Positions 8,519-17,000 of a stretch of 64,000 bases of DNA are shown in pieces. The position numbers were made by a program, and so were the translations under genes. Below the pieces are notes generated by a model. That model was not told where the DNA came from and searched no databases. It was given only the letters and a program-made list of their open reading frames with translations. Origin of the DNA: Streptomyces sp. HNM0574 (GTDB lineage: Bacteria > Actinomycetota > Actinomycetes > Streptomycetales > Streptomycetaceae); NCBI RefSeq assembly GCF_012726235.1, contig NZ_JAASAH010000023.1:1-64000 (forward strand). The letters are read 5' to 3'. Each line of letters opens with the position of its first letter. Position 1 is the stretch's first letter.

Positions 8519-10662
8519 ACGGCGGCCGGTACGACGGGCACGCCGACGGCCAGGGGCGGGTCTACCAGGCCACCGGCGACCAGCACATCGTCGAGCACCA
8601 CCACCACGCCGAGTCCGCGTGGAAGGGCACCGACTCCGTACGGCACCCCGCCGTGGGCCGCGCCCCCGTCACCCTGCGCGACCGTACGGAGCTGATGGAG
8701 CGGCTGCGCCCCGTCCTCGCCGCGGAGCAGGGCGGGCAGGTGTACGTCCTGCACGGGCTCGGCGGCTGCGGCAAGACCGCCGTCGCGTACGCCCTGTTCC
8801 GCCACGCCACGGACCGGGGCCGGCTCGGCCTGTGGGTGAACGCCTCGGACCCGGCCTCGCTGCGCTCCGGCATGCTCGCCGTCGCCGCCGACCGGGGCGC
8901 GGGCGACGGTGAACTCCAGGCGGCGCGCAGCGGGTTACGGGCCGCCGCCGACCTGGTGTGGGGGCGGCTGGACGCCTCCGACGCACCCTGGTTCCTCGTC
9001 CTCGACAACGCCGACGACCCGTCCGTGCTCCGCGACGGCGGCTGGCTGCGCAGCAGCCCGCGCGGCACCGTCCTCGTCACCAGCCGTCAGGCGGGGCCGC
9101 ACTGGTGGCCCGGCGCCGAGCTCCTGCACGTCGGCGTGCTGCCCCGGGAGGACGCGGCGCGGGTGCTGTGCGACCTGGCGCCGGAGGCCGGCACCGAGGA
9201 GGAGGCAGCCGCCGTCGCCGACCGGCTCGGGCGGCTCCCGCTGGCCCTGACCCTCGCCGGAGGCTTCCTCTCCCACCAGGTGCTCAGCCCGTGGACGATG
9301 TCCGAGTACGGCCGGAACCTGGAAGGCGGCCCCGGCGACCCCATCGAACTCCTCGACCAGGGCGCCGTGGCCGCGGCGTACGGCACCGACTCGCGCCACC
9401 TGGTCAGCCGCACCTGGGAACTCTCCCTCACCGCCCTCGTCGACCAGGGCACCCCCGAGGCCGTCACCCTGCTCCGCCTCCTGTCCTGCTGGGCGGGCGA
9501 CCCGCTCCCCCTGACGCTCCTCTCCGGCGCCGACCTCGGCCCCCAACTCCCCGCCCACCGGCTGGACGTGGCCCTCCGCGGCCTCCTCGACCAGTCCCTC
9601 ACCACCCTCACCCCCGGCACCCCCCGCAGCCTCCGCACCCACGGCGTCCTCCTCGACAGCGTCGCCCGCGGCACCCCGGACGACCAGCGGGAACAACTCG
9701 CGTCCACAGCGGCGGGGCTGCTGCTGTCGATGCTGCCGGAGGTACCCGAACGGGGCCCGTACGACCCGGGACTGGCCCTGCTCGCACCGCACGCCCTGGC
9801 CCTGCTGCGCCGCTGCGCGCACAGCACAGCAGTCAGCACGACCACCACGTCCCGCGCCGCCGACGCCACCCACCGCCTCGCCACCGCCCTCCACCGCACG
9901 GGCGACTACGCGGCAGCACTGAGCCTCGGCGAGGCGGCCGCGGACCTCACGGGCGCCCGCCTGGGCGAGGAGGACGCGTGGACGCTGCGGCTCCGCATCC
10001 GGGCAGCGCGCTCGGTACACCGCACCGGCCGCTTCGAGGAGGCGGAACGACGGCTGCGCGCCCTACTGGCCGAGTGCGAGCGGGTGTTGGGACCGAAGGC
10101 GCTGGAGACGCTGGAGTGCTGTGAGCGGCTGGGGGTGGCGCTGCACGTGCTCGGCGACACCGGCGAAGTGGCCGGGCTGATCCGCCGCTCGGCCGAGGGA
10201 CGGGCCGAAGTCCTGGGCCCGCAGAACCCGTTGGTGCTCTACTCCCGCGCGGTACGCCTGGCGGTCCTCCAGGGGGCGGATCTGGAGGAGGAGGTGCGCT
10301 CCGCGCCCGCCGTCCTCGACAACTGCACCCGGCTGCTGGGCGAGGAGCACCCCGTCACCCTGACCGTACGGCTCAACCTCGGCCACGCCCTGTTCGTCCT
10401 CGACCGGCCCGACGAGGCCCTGCCCCTAGCCCTCGCGAGCTTCGCCCGCTTCACCGAACACTTCGGCGCCGAGTACCCCCTCACCATCGCCGCCCACTCT
10501 CTCCTCAGCCGCACCCTCTTCGCCGCCGGCCACACCACCGAGGCCATCCGCCACGGCGAACAGGTGGCCACCTCCCGCTTCCAGGCCCTGGGCCCCGACC
10601 ACCCCTGGACAGCCAACGACGAACGACGCCTCGCTGAGTATCGCGAGGCGGGTGGGGAGTGA
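8515..10662 (+). CDS. NB-ARC/TPR STAND-family NTPase (NLR-like)
   Basis: 715-residue protein with the layout tag, NB-ARC, winged helix, TPR. After the N-terminal RVYQATGDQH motif come the Walker A HGLGGCGKTAVAYALF (about residues 80-95), Walker B WFLVLDNADD (about 160), and the GRLPLALTLAGGFL motif (about 240). The second half is helical and rich in tetratricopeptide-like units (ALSLGEAAADLTGARLGEED and FEEAERRLRALLAECERVLG). STAND NTPases act as signal-triggered switches in defence, death or regulation. No effector domain is visible, so a partner must supply it. The GTG at 8515 overlaps the stop of the upstream gene. Residue 141 is encoded by TTA (8935-8937), the rare leucine codon read by bldA; I found no other in-frame TTA in the window. 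Confidence 0.88.
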   Translation: MNGGRYDGHADGQGRVYQATGDQHIVEHHHHAESAWKGTDSVRHPAVGRAPVTLRDRTELMERLRPVLAAEQGGQVYVLHGLGGCGKTAVAYALFRHATDRGRLGLWVNASDPASLRSGMLAVAADRGAGDGELQAARSGLRAAADLVWGRLDASDAPWFLVLDNADDPSVLRDGGWLRSSPRGTVLVTSRQAGPHWWPGAELLHVGVLPREDAARVLCDLAPEAGTEEEAAAVADRLGRLPLALTLAGGFLSHQVLSPWTMSEYGRNLEGGPGDPIELLDQGAVAAAYGTDSRHLVSRTWELSLTALVDQGTPEAVTLLRLLSCWAGDPLPLTLLSGADLGPQLPAHRLDVALRGLLDQSLTTLTPGTPRSLRTHGVLLDSVARGTPDDQREQLASTAAGLLLSMLPEVPERGPYDPGLALLAPHALALLRRCAHSTAVSTTTTSRAADATHRLATALHRTGDYAAALSLGEAAADLTGARLGEEDAWTLRLRIRAARSVHRTGRFEEAERRLRALLAECERVLGPKALETLECCERLGVALHVLGDTGEVAGLIRRSAEGRAEVLGPQNPLVLYSRAVRLAVLQGADLEEEVRSAPAVLDNCTRLLGEEHPVTLTVRLNLGHALFVLDRPDEALPLALASFARFTEHFGAEYPLTIAAHSLLSRTLFAAGHTTEAIRHGEQVATSRFQALGPDHPWTANDERRLAEYREAGGE

Positions 10663-10782
10663 GGCACCCTCTGAAAATGGCGATGAGCTCCCAAAGTGCG
10701 AACACCCAGATAATGCCCTGTCGAGCTGCGATGTTACGGTCACGATATGACCACTAGCGCTTGACCGATAGGGAGAGTTGAA

Positions 10783-11124
10783 TTGTCGGGAGCGTCGAAC
10801 ATCGACAGCACTCACTCTCTTCGCGAAGCAGGCAACTGGGCAATCCAGATATCCGGCCGCCTGCGAAGAATGGGCAGCTACCCCGAGAAGGAAACCGGGG
10901 TAGCTGCCGATTCACTTTCTGGAGGGAACTGGGGAGGGAGCATCGGAGGGTCTCTTCGACTCCTTTCCGATACCTGGGGGGACAAGTCTCGAAGATTGGC
11001 CGCCACATGCAATTCTTTCGGTGACCGGTGCACCAGGACTGCGGACTCCTATTCGGAAACGGAGAAGGCCAATACCGAAGCAGCTTCAACGGTTCACCAG
11101 CAGATGAAGGCTGACTTCGGATGA
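10783..11124 (+). CDS. WXG-like helical-hairpin protein, possible type VII secretion partner
   Basis: 113-residue, mostly helical protein with a central NWGGSIGGSL turn flanked by two amphipathic helices (the second includes SRRLAATCNSFGDRCTRTADSYSETEKANTEAAS). The size and helix-W-x-G-helix plan resemble WXG100 proteins, but the match is loose and the function is unproven. The start is TTG 10783, with GGGAG seven bases upstream. Its stop overlaps the next ATG (ATGA), so the two are coupled. Codon and base composition are noticeably less GC-rich than in flanking genes, which suggests transfer. Confidence 0.6.
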   Translation: MSGASNIDSTHSLREAGNWAIQISGRLRRMGSYPEKETGVAADSLSGGNWGGSIGGSLRLLSDTWGDKSRRLAATCNSFGDRCTRTADSYSETEKANTEAASTVHQQMKADFG

Positions 11125-12074
11125 GCATCACTTACGCACAGCTGTACCATCTCAACCTCTCGAAGCTCGATGCCGCGATCGAAACGTGGCGAAACACCAC
11201 GACCCACCTCAAGGGCATCAGCAACGACTACACGACGGACGTCGGACCGTCGTACCGCACAGCTGGATGGGCAAGCGCTGACGGTGCCAGCGCAAAGGCC
11301 GACAAGCAGTACGGGGACATCGAGAAGGAAATCGACGATGCGCACGGCATCGCAAAGGCGACCCATGCCAACCTGCAGGAAATACGAGAGCGACTCCACT
11401 CCCTGCGGGAAAGCCTTCGCCACCTTGCCGACGTAGAAGCCGCGGAACAGAACCTGCGAGTCAGCGCGACCGGGGCTGTTTCACCGGCGGCGGACGGGCA
11501 CGGAGATCAGCCCGACCAGTCCGCTGTCGACGCCTTCGCCGCCAGAATATCGAGAACCCTCAGCGACGCGACTCAAGCCGACGCGGATGCCGCAGCCACG
11601 ATCGCAAAAAATATCTCCGGAGGCGGGAACGGATTCCAGAGCAGCCCGAACGGTGATATATCAAAACCCGATGATGCCGTAGCCGACTACACGCCTCCCG
11701 GCATGTTCGGCAGTAAGACGATCAAACCTGCGGTAGAGTTTCTCAGCTTCCGCCCCTGGATCAACTCGTTCGACCACCTGATTCATGGCGAGTTCCCGGA
11801 AGCGTGGGACGACTTCCTCGGAGGAGTCCCGTCCTTCGCCGCCGGTGAAGCCAGCGGAGCCCTGAACGACAAGTACGGCGGGGGCTCCGGAAAGCATCGC
11901 AAGCTCACCCCGCTGAACAAACTCGGGATCGCGGGCGGGAAAATATTCTCTGCCCCAGTGGGTGTTGTCGCCACAGTGGTCGATTTCGTCTACACCCCTG
12001 CTCGGGAACCCGAAGAGAAAGAGCAGCAGACAAACACGCTGGCGCCCAAGGCGCCCAGCGGGAAAGTGAGTTGA
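11121..12074 (+). CDS. WXG/LXG-like putative secreted protein of a type VII-associated cassette
   Basis: 317-residue protein. Residues 1-110 form two long helices around GPSYRTAGWASADGASAKAD, a W-x-x-A-D turn like that of actinobacterial WXG-domain toxins. A Ser/Gly/Asp-rich linker (about 120-195) follows. The C-terminal region (about 195-317) has hydrophobic stretches (LGIAGGKIFSAPVGVVATVVDFV) but no catalytic motif I recognise. It is coupled by ATGA overlap to the preceding small gene and followed after one base by a small membrane-protein gene. A toxin-immunity arrangement is possible, but the missing toxin domain makes this uncertain. Local AT content is raised (for example around 11,600). 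Confidence 0.6.
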   Translation: MSITYAQLYHLNLSKLDAAIETWRNTTTHLKGISNDYTTDVGPSYRTAGWASADGASAKADKQYGDIEKEIDDAHGIAKATHANLQEIRERLHSLRESLRHLADVEAAEQNLRVSATGAVSPAADGHGDQPDQSAVDAFAARISRTLSDATQADADAAATIAKNISGGGNGFQSSPNGDISKPDDAVADYTPPGMFGSKTIKPAVEFLSFRPWINSFDHLIHGEFPEAWDDFLGGVPSFAAGEASGALNDKYGGGSGKHRKLTPLNKLGIAGGKIFSAPVGVVATVVDFVYTPAREPEEKEQQTNTLAPKAPSGKVS

Positions 12075-12075
12075 C

Positions 12076-12339
12076 GTGCGATCCCGTGCTTCTTCCTCCG
12101 GGCGTCACACAGGAGAACGACACGAGCGGGACGGAGGGACCCCCGTGCTGCTGGGGCTGCTGCGACCGACTGGATCCCGCGCACTCGTACTCGGTGCGCT
12201 GATGACGGTGGGCGGGATCGCTGGATCAGTGGTGACACTGACCGGCGGCAAGGGTCTCGGTATCGCAGCAGTTCAGGCGATCGTGGGGCTGGCGGGAATG
12301 GGCATCCTCACTTCCTGCCTGCTGGCCATGAAGAAGTGA
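12076..12339 (+). CDS. small two-helix membrane protein, last gene of the cassette
   Basis: 87-residue protein. Residues about 37-55 (LVLGALMTVGGIAGSVVTL) and 63-84 (IAAVQAIVGLAGMGILTSCLL) are hydrophobic, giving two membrane helices after a charged N-terminus. The GTG start at 12076 lies one base past the stop of the preceding gene, with GGGAAAG upstream, so it belongs to the same transcript. Its position after a WXG-like protein fits an immunity or membrane partner role, but no family was recognised. A start further in, near PVLLGLLRP, is also possible. Confidence 0.55.
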   Translation: MRSRASSSGRHTGERHERDGGTPVLLGLLRPTGSRALVLGALMTVGGIAGSVVTLTGGKGLGIAAVQAIVGLAGMGILTSCLLAMKK

Positions 12340-12438
12340 ACGCATGCGCTCCGTGCGTACCGGACTTGGAGAAAGCGCACGGGCACCTCAGCAAAAGGGC
12401 CGTGGCGGAGCACCTCCCCGACCGAGCCACGAGCCCCC

Positions 12439-13260
12439 TCACCCCTCCGGAAACGTAAACCCGTACCCCTCCCCCTTGAACCAGGGGATCAACTGTCGCA
12501 GCGCGTCGTACGACTGAGCCCGGTCGCCGCCGCCGTCGTGGAGCAGGACGACCTGGGCGCCGGTGGTGACCTGTTGTTGGACGGTGCGGACGATGGTGGC
12601 GGTGCCGGGGAGGCGCCAGTCGTTGGAGTCGGCGGTCCAGCCGAGGGGGCGCATGCCGTGGGCGGCGGCGTAGTGGCGGCTGTCGGGGGTGAAGGCGCCG
12701 CCGGGGGCGCGGTAGTAGGGGACGGGGGCGCCGCCGGACGCCTTGTCGATCATGCGGCGGGCGTCGCGGATCTCGGACTCGCGGTACGCCTGGGCCTTGC
12801 CGTCCTCGCCCTGGTCCATGGCCGTGTCGTGGTGCACGGAGTGGTTGCACAGCCGGTGGCCCTCGTCGACGATCCGGCGGACAAGGCCGGGGTTGGCCTC
12901 GGCGTTGGGGCCGATGAGGCAGAACGTGGCCTTGATGCCGTAACTGTCCAGCAGGTCGAGCACCTTGGGGGTCCACACGGGGTGGGGGCCGTCGTCGAGG
13001 GTGAGCGCGACGTTCCGGAAATCGCCCTCGACCCCGTGGGATATGGAGCGCGCCGTCGGCTTCGGCTCGGCCTTCTCCCGCGCCTTCCGTTCGGCGCGCC
13101 GCTCTTCCTGCTGCTGGGCCTGCGCCTGCTCCTTCGGGCCGGCCGATCCCGCGTGGCCCTGGCCCTGTACGGCCAGACCCAGCAGGAGCCCCAGCAGCGC
13201 CGTTCCCGTACCCGTCGCCATGGCCACGGCGCTGGGCCGCGGAACCCGCCTCTTGTACAC
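12439..13260 (-). CDS. secreted/membrane-anchored polysaccharide deacetylase (NodB domain)
   Basis: 273-residue CE4-type deacetylase, which removes N- or O-acetyl groups from cell-wall or other polysaccharides. A basic N-terminus and hydrophobic segment (LLGLLLGLAVQGQG) act as signal or anchor. A charged Gln/Glu/Arg-rich stalk (about residues 40-70) follows. The NodB motifs are complete: LTLDDGPHP (about 90), CNHSVHHDT (about 140), YYRAPGG (about 185), GWTADSNDW and VLLHDGGG. The start is the GTG at 13260 with AGAGG upstream. It is divergent from soxR, with about 270 bases between the two starts, and converges on the small membrane-protein gene. Confidence 0.9.
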   Translation of the reverse strand: MYKRRVPRPSAVAMATGTGTALLGLLLGLAVQGQGHAGSAGPKEQAQAQQQEERRAERKAREKAEPKPTARSISHGVEGDFRNVALTLDDGPHPVWTPKVLDLLDSYGIKATFCLIGPNAEANPGLVRRIVDEGHRLCNHSVHHDTAMDQGEDGKAQAYRESEIRDARRMIDKASGGAPVPYYRAPGGAFTPDSRHYAAAHGMRPLGWTADSNDWRLPGTATIVRTVQQQVTTGAQVVLLHDGGGDRAQSYDALRQLIPWFKGEGYGFTFPEG

Positions 13261-13533
13261 GCCTGCAACCTCTTGCCTGAATTACCGGACTTGCCACATG
13301 TTCAGACCTCGCGGAAGGGCAGAAGGTTCCCTTTTGCGTACGACGGGCGGGCGAGATCAACGTCACAACAGGGGCTTCGGGGGCCGCAGCCCGCCGTAGG
13401 GCGGATGTGCGGCGTTCGCTGTCGAAAACGTCACCCGGTCTCCGCTCAACCCCCCGGCCGGGCGGACCGTGCGGCCGGGATCCGCGGGCCCAACTCGTCG
13501 CCGTTGTCCGGGCGTTGGCGTATCGTCCCGGGC

Positions 13534-13992
13534 ATGCCGAACGCCCACACCCTGCTCACCGTCGGGGAAGCGGCACACCGCAGCGGAGCGACGATCGCCG
13601 CCCTGCACCACTACGAATCGCTCGGCCTGCTCACGCCGCACCGCACGACGGGCAACCAGCGCCGCTACCCCCGCCACCTGCTGCGCCGCATCGCGCTGAT
13701 CCGGATGGCGACCAGCGTCGGCATCCCGCTCGCCGAGGTCCGCGAGGCGCTCGCCGGGCTGCCCGAGGACCGGGCCCCCAACCGTGCCGAGTGGGAGCAC
13801 CTCACGGGGCTGTGGCGGGAGGCGATCGACGAGCGGCTGGCGACGCTCCAGCAGCTGCGCAGCCAGTTCGTGGAGTGCATCGGCTGCGGCTGCCTGTCCA
13901 TGGCCCGCTGCTCGATCGTCAACCCGGACGACCGGCAGGCTCCCCCGCCGCCGGAACGGCCCACCCGCGGACGGCGCCGTTCCGGAAGCTGA
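13534..13992 (+). CDS. soxR: redox-sensitive MerR-family activator SoxR
   Basis: 152-residue [2Fe-2S] transcription factor that senses redox-active compounds. The MerR winged helix-turn-helix occupies residues 1-70 (LTVGEAAHRSGATIAALHHY, then NQRRYPRHLLRRIALI). A dimerisation helix follows, then the cluster-binding segment CIGCGCLSMARC, the C-x2-C-x-C-x5-C pattern specific to SoxR. The length equals that of the E. coli protein. In Streptomyces, SoxR answers endogenous redox-active antibiotics. I did not find a SoxR-type palindrome in the adjoining intergenic regions. I chose the ATG at 13534 because the MerR domain starts there; the frame is open further upstream. Confidence 0.93.
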   Translation: MPNAHTLLTVGEAAHRSGATIAALHHYESLGLLTPHRTTGNQRRYPRHLLRRIALIRMATSVGIPLAEVREALAGLPEDRAPNRAEWEHLTGLWREAIDERLATLQQLRSQFVECIGCGCLSMARCSIVNPDDRQAPPPPERPTRGRRRSGS

Positions 13993-14204
13993 CACCCACT
14001 CCGGAATCCGACGCTCCGGACGCCGTCGTGGCGTTGCGCCGCGGCAGGCCGTCCGAGCTGGAACCTGAACGTTACGTACCCGCGAACACAGCGGACGTGT
14101 TCCACGGTACGACTCGGACAGGTGAGCGCACGCGGGTGCTTGACTCACCTCAGGAGCAGGCCGGGAGACCCCCGGCAGTCTGGGAGAAGGAGCGTTCCGA
14201 ACTC

Positions 14205-15740
14205 ATGCAACCACCGACAACCGGGCCGGCGGACGGTCCCGGAGACCCCGCCGTGGACCTCTCCGGCGACACCGGAACCGCGACCGCCGGAACAGGTGCA
14301 GCCTCCGGCGGCTCCGGGGAACCCGGTGACTCCGGAACCTACAAACGGGCGCTGGGCACCCGGCAGATCCAGATGATCGCCATCGGCGGCACCATCGGCA
14401 CCGGCCTCTTCCTCGGCGCCGGTACCGCGATCTCGCAGGCCGGGCCGAGCCTCATCATCTGGTACATCATCGCCGGAACGATCCTCTTCCTCGTCATGCG
14501 GGCGCTCGGCGAACTCCTCACCCACCGCCCCGTGGCGGGCAGCTTCGCGGAGTACGCGCGCACCTTCCTCGGCCCCTTCTGGGGCTACGCGACGGCGTGG
14601 ACGTACTGGATCATGTGGGTCACCACCGGCATGGCCGAGATCACGGCGGCCGGACAGTACATCCGCTACTGGTTCCCCGACTTCGCGGAGTGGAAGACGG
14701 CGCTGATCTCGCTGATCGTGCTGTTCTTCGTCAACCTCGTCTCGGTGAAGGCGTTCGGCGAGCTGGAGTTCTGGTTCGCGCTGATCAAGGTGCTCGCGAT
14801 CGTCGCGATGATCCTGATCGGACTCGCCGTCCTCGTCATCGGGTTCAGCGACGTCGGCGACACCGCCTCGCCGACCCACCTGTGGGCCGACGGCGGCATC
14901 GCGCCGAACGGCGTGTGGGACTCGGTGATGACGCTCCAGATCGTGCTCTTCGCCTACCTCGGCGTGGAGCTCGTCGGCGTCACGGCCGGTGAGGCCAAGG
15001 ACCCGCAGAAGAACATCCCGCGCGCCATCAACAGCCTGCCGCTGCGCTTCGGCCTGTTCTACGTCGGCACGCTGCTGGTGATCCTGTCCGTCGTCAGCTG
15101 GTCCGAATTCGGGCCCGGAGTCAGCCCGTTCGTCGCCGCGTTCGGGAAGATCGGCATCCCGGCGGCCGCGGGCATCGTCAACTTCGTGGTGCTCACCGCC
15201 GCGCTGTCCTCCTGCAACGCGGGCGGCCTGTACTCGACGGCGCGCATGCTGCGCACCGCCTCCGTCAACGGCCACGGCCCGCGCCCGCTCGCCAAGATGA
15301 CGGGACGCGGGGTGCCGGCGCTGGCGCTGTTCGTCTCGGCCTGCGTGATGGGGCTCGGCGTGTGGGTCAACGCCGTCGACCCGGACAACGCGTTCGTCTA
15401 CATCACGTCCGTCTCCACCGGCGGCGCGATCATGGTGTGGAGCGTCATCCTCGTGACGCACCTGCGGTACCGCCGCGCCGTCGCCGCCGGCACGGCCACC
15501 GCCTCGCACTACCGGATGCCGGGCGCCCCGTACACCAACTGGCTGGCGCTCACCTTCTTCGCGCTGGTCAGCGCCCTGATCGTGTACAACACCGAGACGC
15601 GGGTCGCGGTGTACGTGATGGGCGTCTGGGTCATCTTCCTGCTGATCGGCTACGCGGTCCTGCGCCGCGGGGCGAAGGCCTCCGGCACCCTCCCGACCCA
15701 GGCCACCGCCCCACCCACCCTCACCAAGGACTCCGACTGA
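14205..15740 (+). CDS. amino acid permease (APC superfamily)
   Basis: 511-residue, about 12-helix cytoplasmic membrane transporter. A 50-residue low-complexity Gly/Thr/Pro N-terminus precedes ALGTRQIQMIAIGGTIGTGL, the helix-1 signature of the amino acid-polyamine-organocation family (GGTIGTGLFLGAG). ELLTHRPVAGSFAEYARTF and VTAGEAKDPQKNIPRAI are further family motifs. It is most like the AnsP/GabP/ProY-type permeases, but the substrate is not evident. The ATG at 14205 has AAGGAG 12 bases upstream; the frame stays open far upstream but lacks coding character there. A strong hairpin follows six bases after the stop. Confidence 0.9.
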   Translation: MQPPTTGPADGPGDPAVDLSGDTGTATAGTGAASGGSGEPGDSGTYKRALGTRQIQMIAIGGTIGTGLFLGAGTAISQAGPSLIIWYIIAGTILFLVMRALGELLTHRPVAGSFAEYARTFLGPFWGYATAWTYWIMWVTTGMAEITAAGQYIRYWFPDFAEWKTALISLIVLFFVNLVSVKAFGELEFWFALIKVLAIVAMILIGLAVLVIGFSDVGDTASPTHLWADGGIAPNGVWDSVMTLQIVLFAYLGVELVGVTAGEAKDPQKNIPRAINSLPLRFGLFYVGTLLVILSVVSWSEFGPGVSPFVAAFGKIGIPAAAGIVNFVVLTAALSSCNAGGLYSTARMLRTASVNGHGPRPLAKMTGRGVPALALFVSACVMGLGVWVNAVDPDNAFVYITSVSTGGAIMVWSVILVTHLRYRRAVAAGTATASHYRMPGAPYTNWLALTFFALVSALIVYNTETRVAVYVMGVWVIFLLIGYAVLRRGAKASGTLPTQATAPPTLTKDSD

Positions 15741-15746
15741 CGCACT

Positions 15747-15774
15747 CCCCGCGCCCCTGACAAGGGGCGCGGGG
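15747..15774 (+). terminator. hairpin terminator after the permease gene
   Basis: Perfect 12-base stem (arms 15747-15758 and 15763-15774) with loop GACA, six bases after the permease stop. Its right arm is also the first part of the composite repeat that follows. Confidence 0.7.
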
Positions 15775-15945
15775 AACTGCGCGAACGGCCACGGCGGCGG
15801 GGTGATCCGGTGACGGCATGGAGCACCCTGCGCCGGGGCTGAGGCGCTGCGCTTGCCAGCCCTGCGCCTAGGCGCAGACCTCCCAAGCGGGGCGAGCCCG
15901 CGACAAGGGGCGCGGAGAACTGCGCAAAACCCCGAGCCACGACGG
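15764..15945 (+). repeat. composite intergenic repeat, copy 1
   Basis: This stretch of about 182 bases starts with GGGGCGCGGGGAACTGCGCG and ends with a near copy of that motif followed by CGAGCCACGACGG. The same order of blocks occurs at 54606-54776: start motif, GTGACGGCA, CTGCGCCTA-GGCGCAG, CCCAAGCGGGGCG, end motif. A shortened version lies from 61662. The inner CTGCGCC/GGCGCAG pair can form a small hairpin. It is non-coding. Confidence 0.75.
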
Positions 15946-15988
15946 CGCCGCCCCCGGAAACGTAAGCGCACCCCGCACCGGGGCGCCC

Positions 15989-16855
15989 CTACAGCGGCCC
16001 CAGATCCGGCCGCTTCGGCTCCACGGAATCCCCCGAGGACTCCCCCCGCAGCCGCCTGCCGATCCACGGCAGCAGATACTGCCGCGCCCACCGCAGATCC
16101 TCACCGCGCGCACTCCCGTGCGCCGGCGCCGACGGCTCGGGCCACGGCACGTCCGCCTCGCCCGGCTCCACCCCGTCCACCCCCAGCAGCTCCGCACAGC
16201 GCAGCGCCACGCGCCGGTGCCCGTCCGGGGAGAGGTGCAGCCGGTCCTCGTCCCAGGCCCGCGAGTCCTGCACCGGACGCAGGGACCACAGGTCGAGCAC
16301 CGGGCACCCGTGCCGGTCCGCGACGGCCCGCAGCAGCTCGTTGTACGTGGCGATCCGGCCGCGCAGATGCCGCAGCACGGGGAACTCGCGGGTGTCGAAG
16401 CCGGTGCACACCACCACCGTGCCGACGGTGGTGAGGAGTTCGGCGAGCGCCGCCTCGTACTGTTCCGCGAGCGCGTCCGGGTCCGAGCCCGGGCGCAGGA
16501 TGTCGTTGCCCCCGGCGCAGAACGTCACCAGCTGCGGGGCGAGTTCGACGGCGCGGGGCACCTGTTCCTCGACGATCGCGCCCAGCAGCCGGCCGCGTAC
16601 GGCGAGGTTGGCGTAGCGGAATCCGTCGTCCGGGAGCTGGGTGGCGAGGAGGGCCGCGAGGCGGTCCGCCCAGCCGATGAACACCCCGTCCGGGCCGGGG
16701 TCGCCGACCCCCTCGGTGAAGCTGTCGCCGATGGCGGCGTAGGAGGTGAAGCGCCGGACCGGGGTGCCGGGATCCGCCGCTGCCGCTGATGCCGTCCGTA
16801 TACCTGTCCTGCCCGTCCGGCCCGTCCTGGCCGTGCTGCCTGTCATTCCTGTCAT
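15989..16855 (-). CDS. SGNH/GDSL-type hydrolase
   Basis: 288-residue esterase/lipase-like protein. Block I is AAIGDSFTEG with the nucleophilic serine (about residue 40). Block III shows GGNDIL, and block V is DRLHLSPDGHRR with the Asp and His of the triad. There is no clear signal peptide; the first 30 residues are Thr/Arg/Gly-rich, so the protein is probably cytoplasmic. The substrate is unknown. The frame is open to 16969; I placed the start at ATG 16855, with another in-frame ATG nine bases further in that has AGGA before it. It follows the FG-GAP gene on the same strand, but a hairpin lies between them. Confidence 0.87.
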   Translation of the reverse strand: MTGMTGSTARTGRTGRTGIRTASAAAADPGTPVRRFTSYAAIGDSFTEGVGDPGPDGVFIGWADRLAALLATQLPDDGFRYANLAVRGRLLGAIVEEQVPRAVELAPQLVTFCAGGNDILRPGSDPDALAEQYEAALAELLTTVGTVVVCTGFDTREFPVLRHLRGRIATYNELLRAVADRHGCPVLDLWSLRPVQDSRAWDEDRLHLSPDGHRRVALRCAELLGVDGVEPGEADVPWPEPSAPAHGSARGEDLRWARQYLLPWIGRRLRGESSGDSVEPKRPDLGPL

Positions 16856-16955
16856 GTCCTGTGTCTTATCAGGCAGTTGCCCGGAAAAACCGGGGAGGGG
16901 CGGATAGTGACGGGGATCCCTTACGTGACCGCTGGTAACCCCGGTACACACACGA

Positions 16956-16987
16956 CCGCCCCCGCGCACGCGTCGGCGCGGGGGCGG
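16956..16987 (-). terminator. hairpin after the FG-GAP protein gene
   Basis: Perfect 12-base arms (16956-16967 and 16976-16987) lie 14 bases past the minus-strand stop at 17001. They separate this gene from the SGNH hydrolase gene. Confidence 0.6.
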
Positions 16988-17000
16988 CTCGGGCCGTGGC

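Noticed and set aside
13261..14204. SoxR-binding palindrome near soxR
   Set aside because: No CCTCAAG-CTTGAGG-like symmetry was found on either side of the gene.
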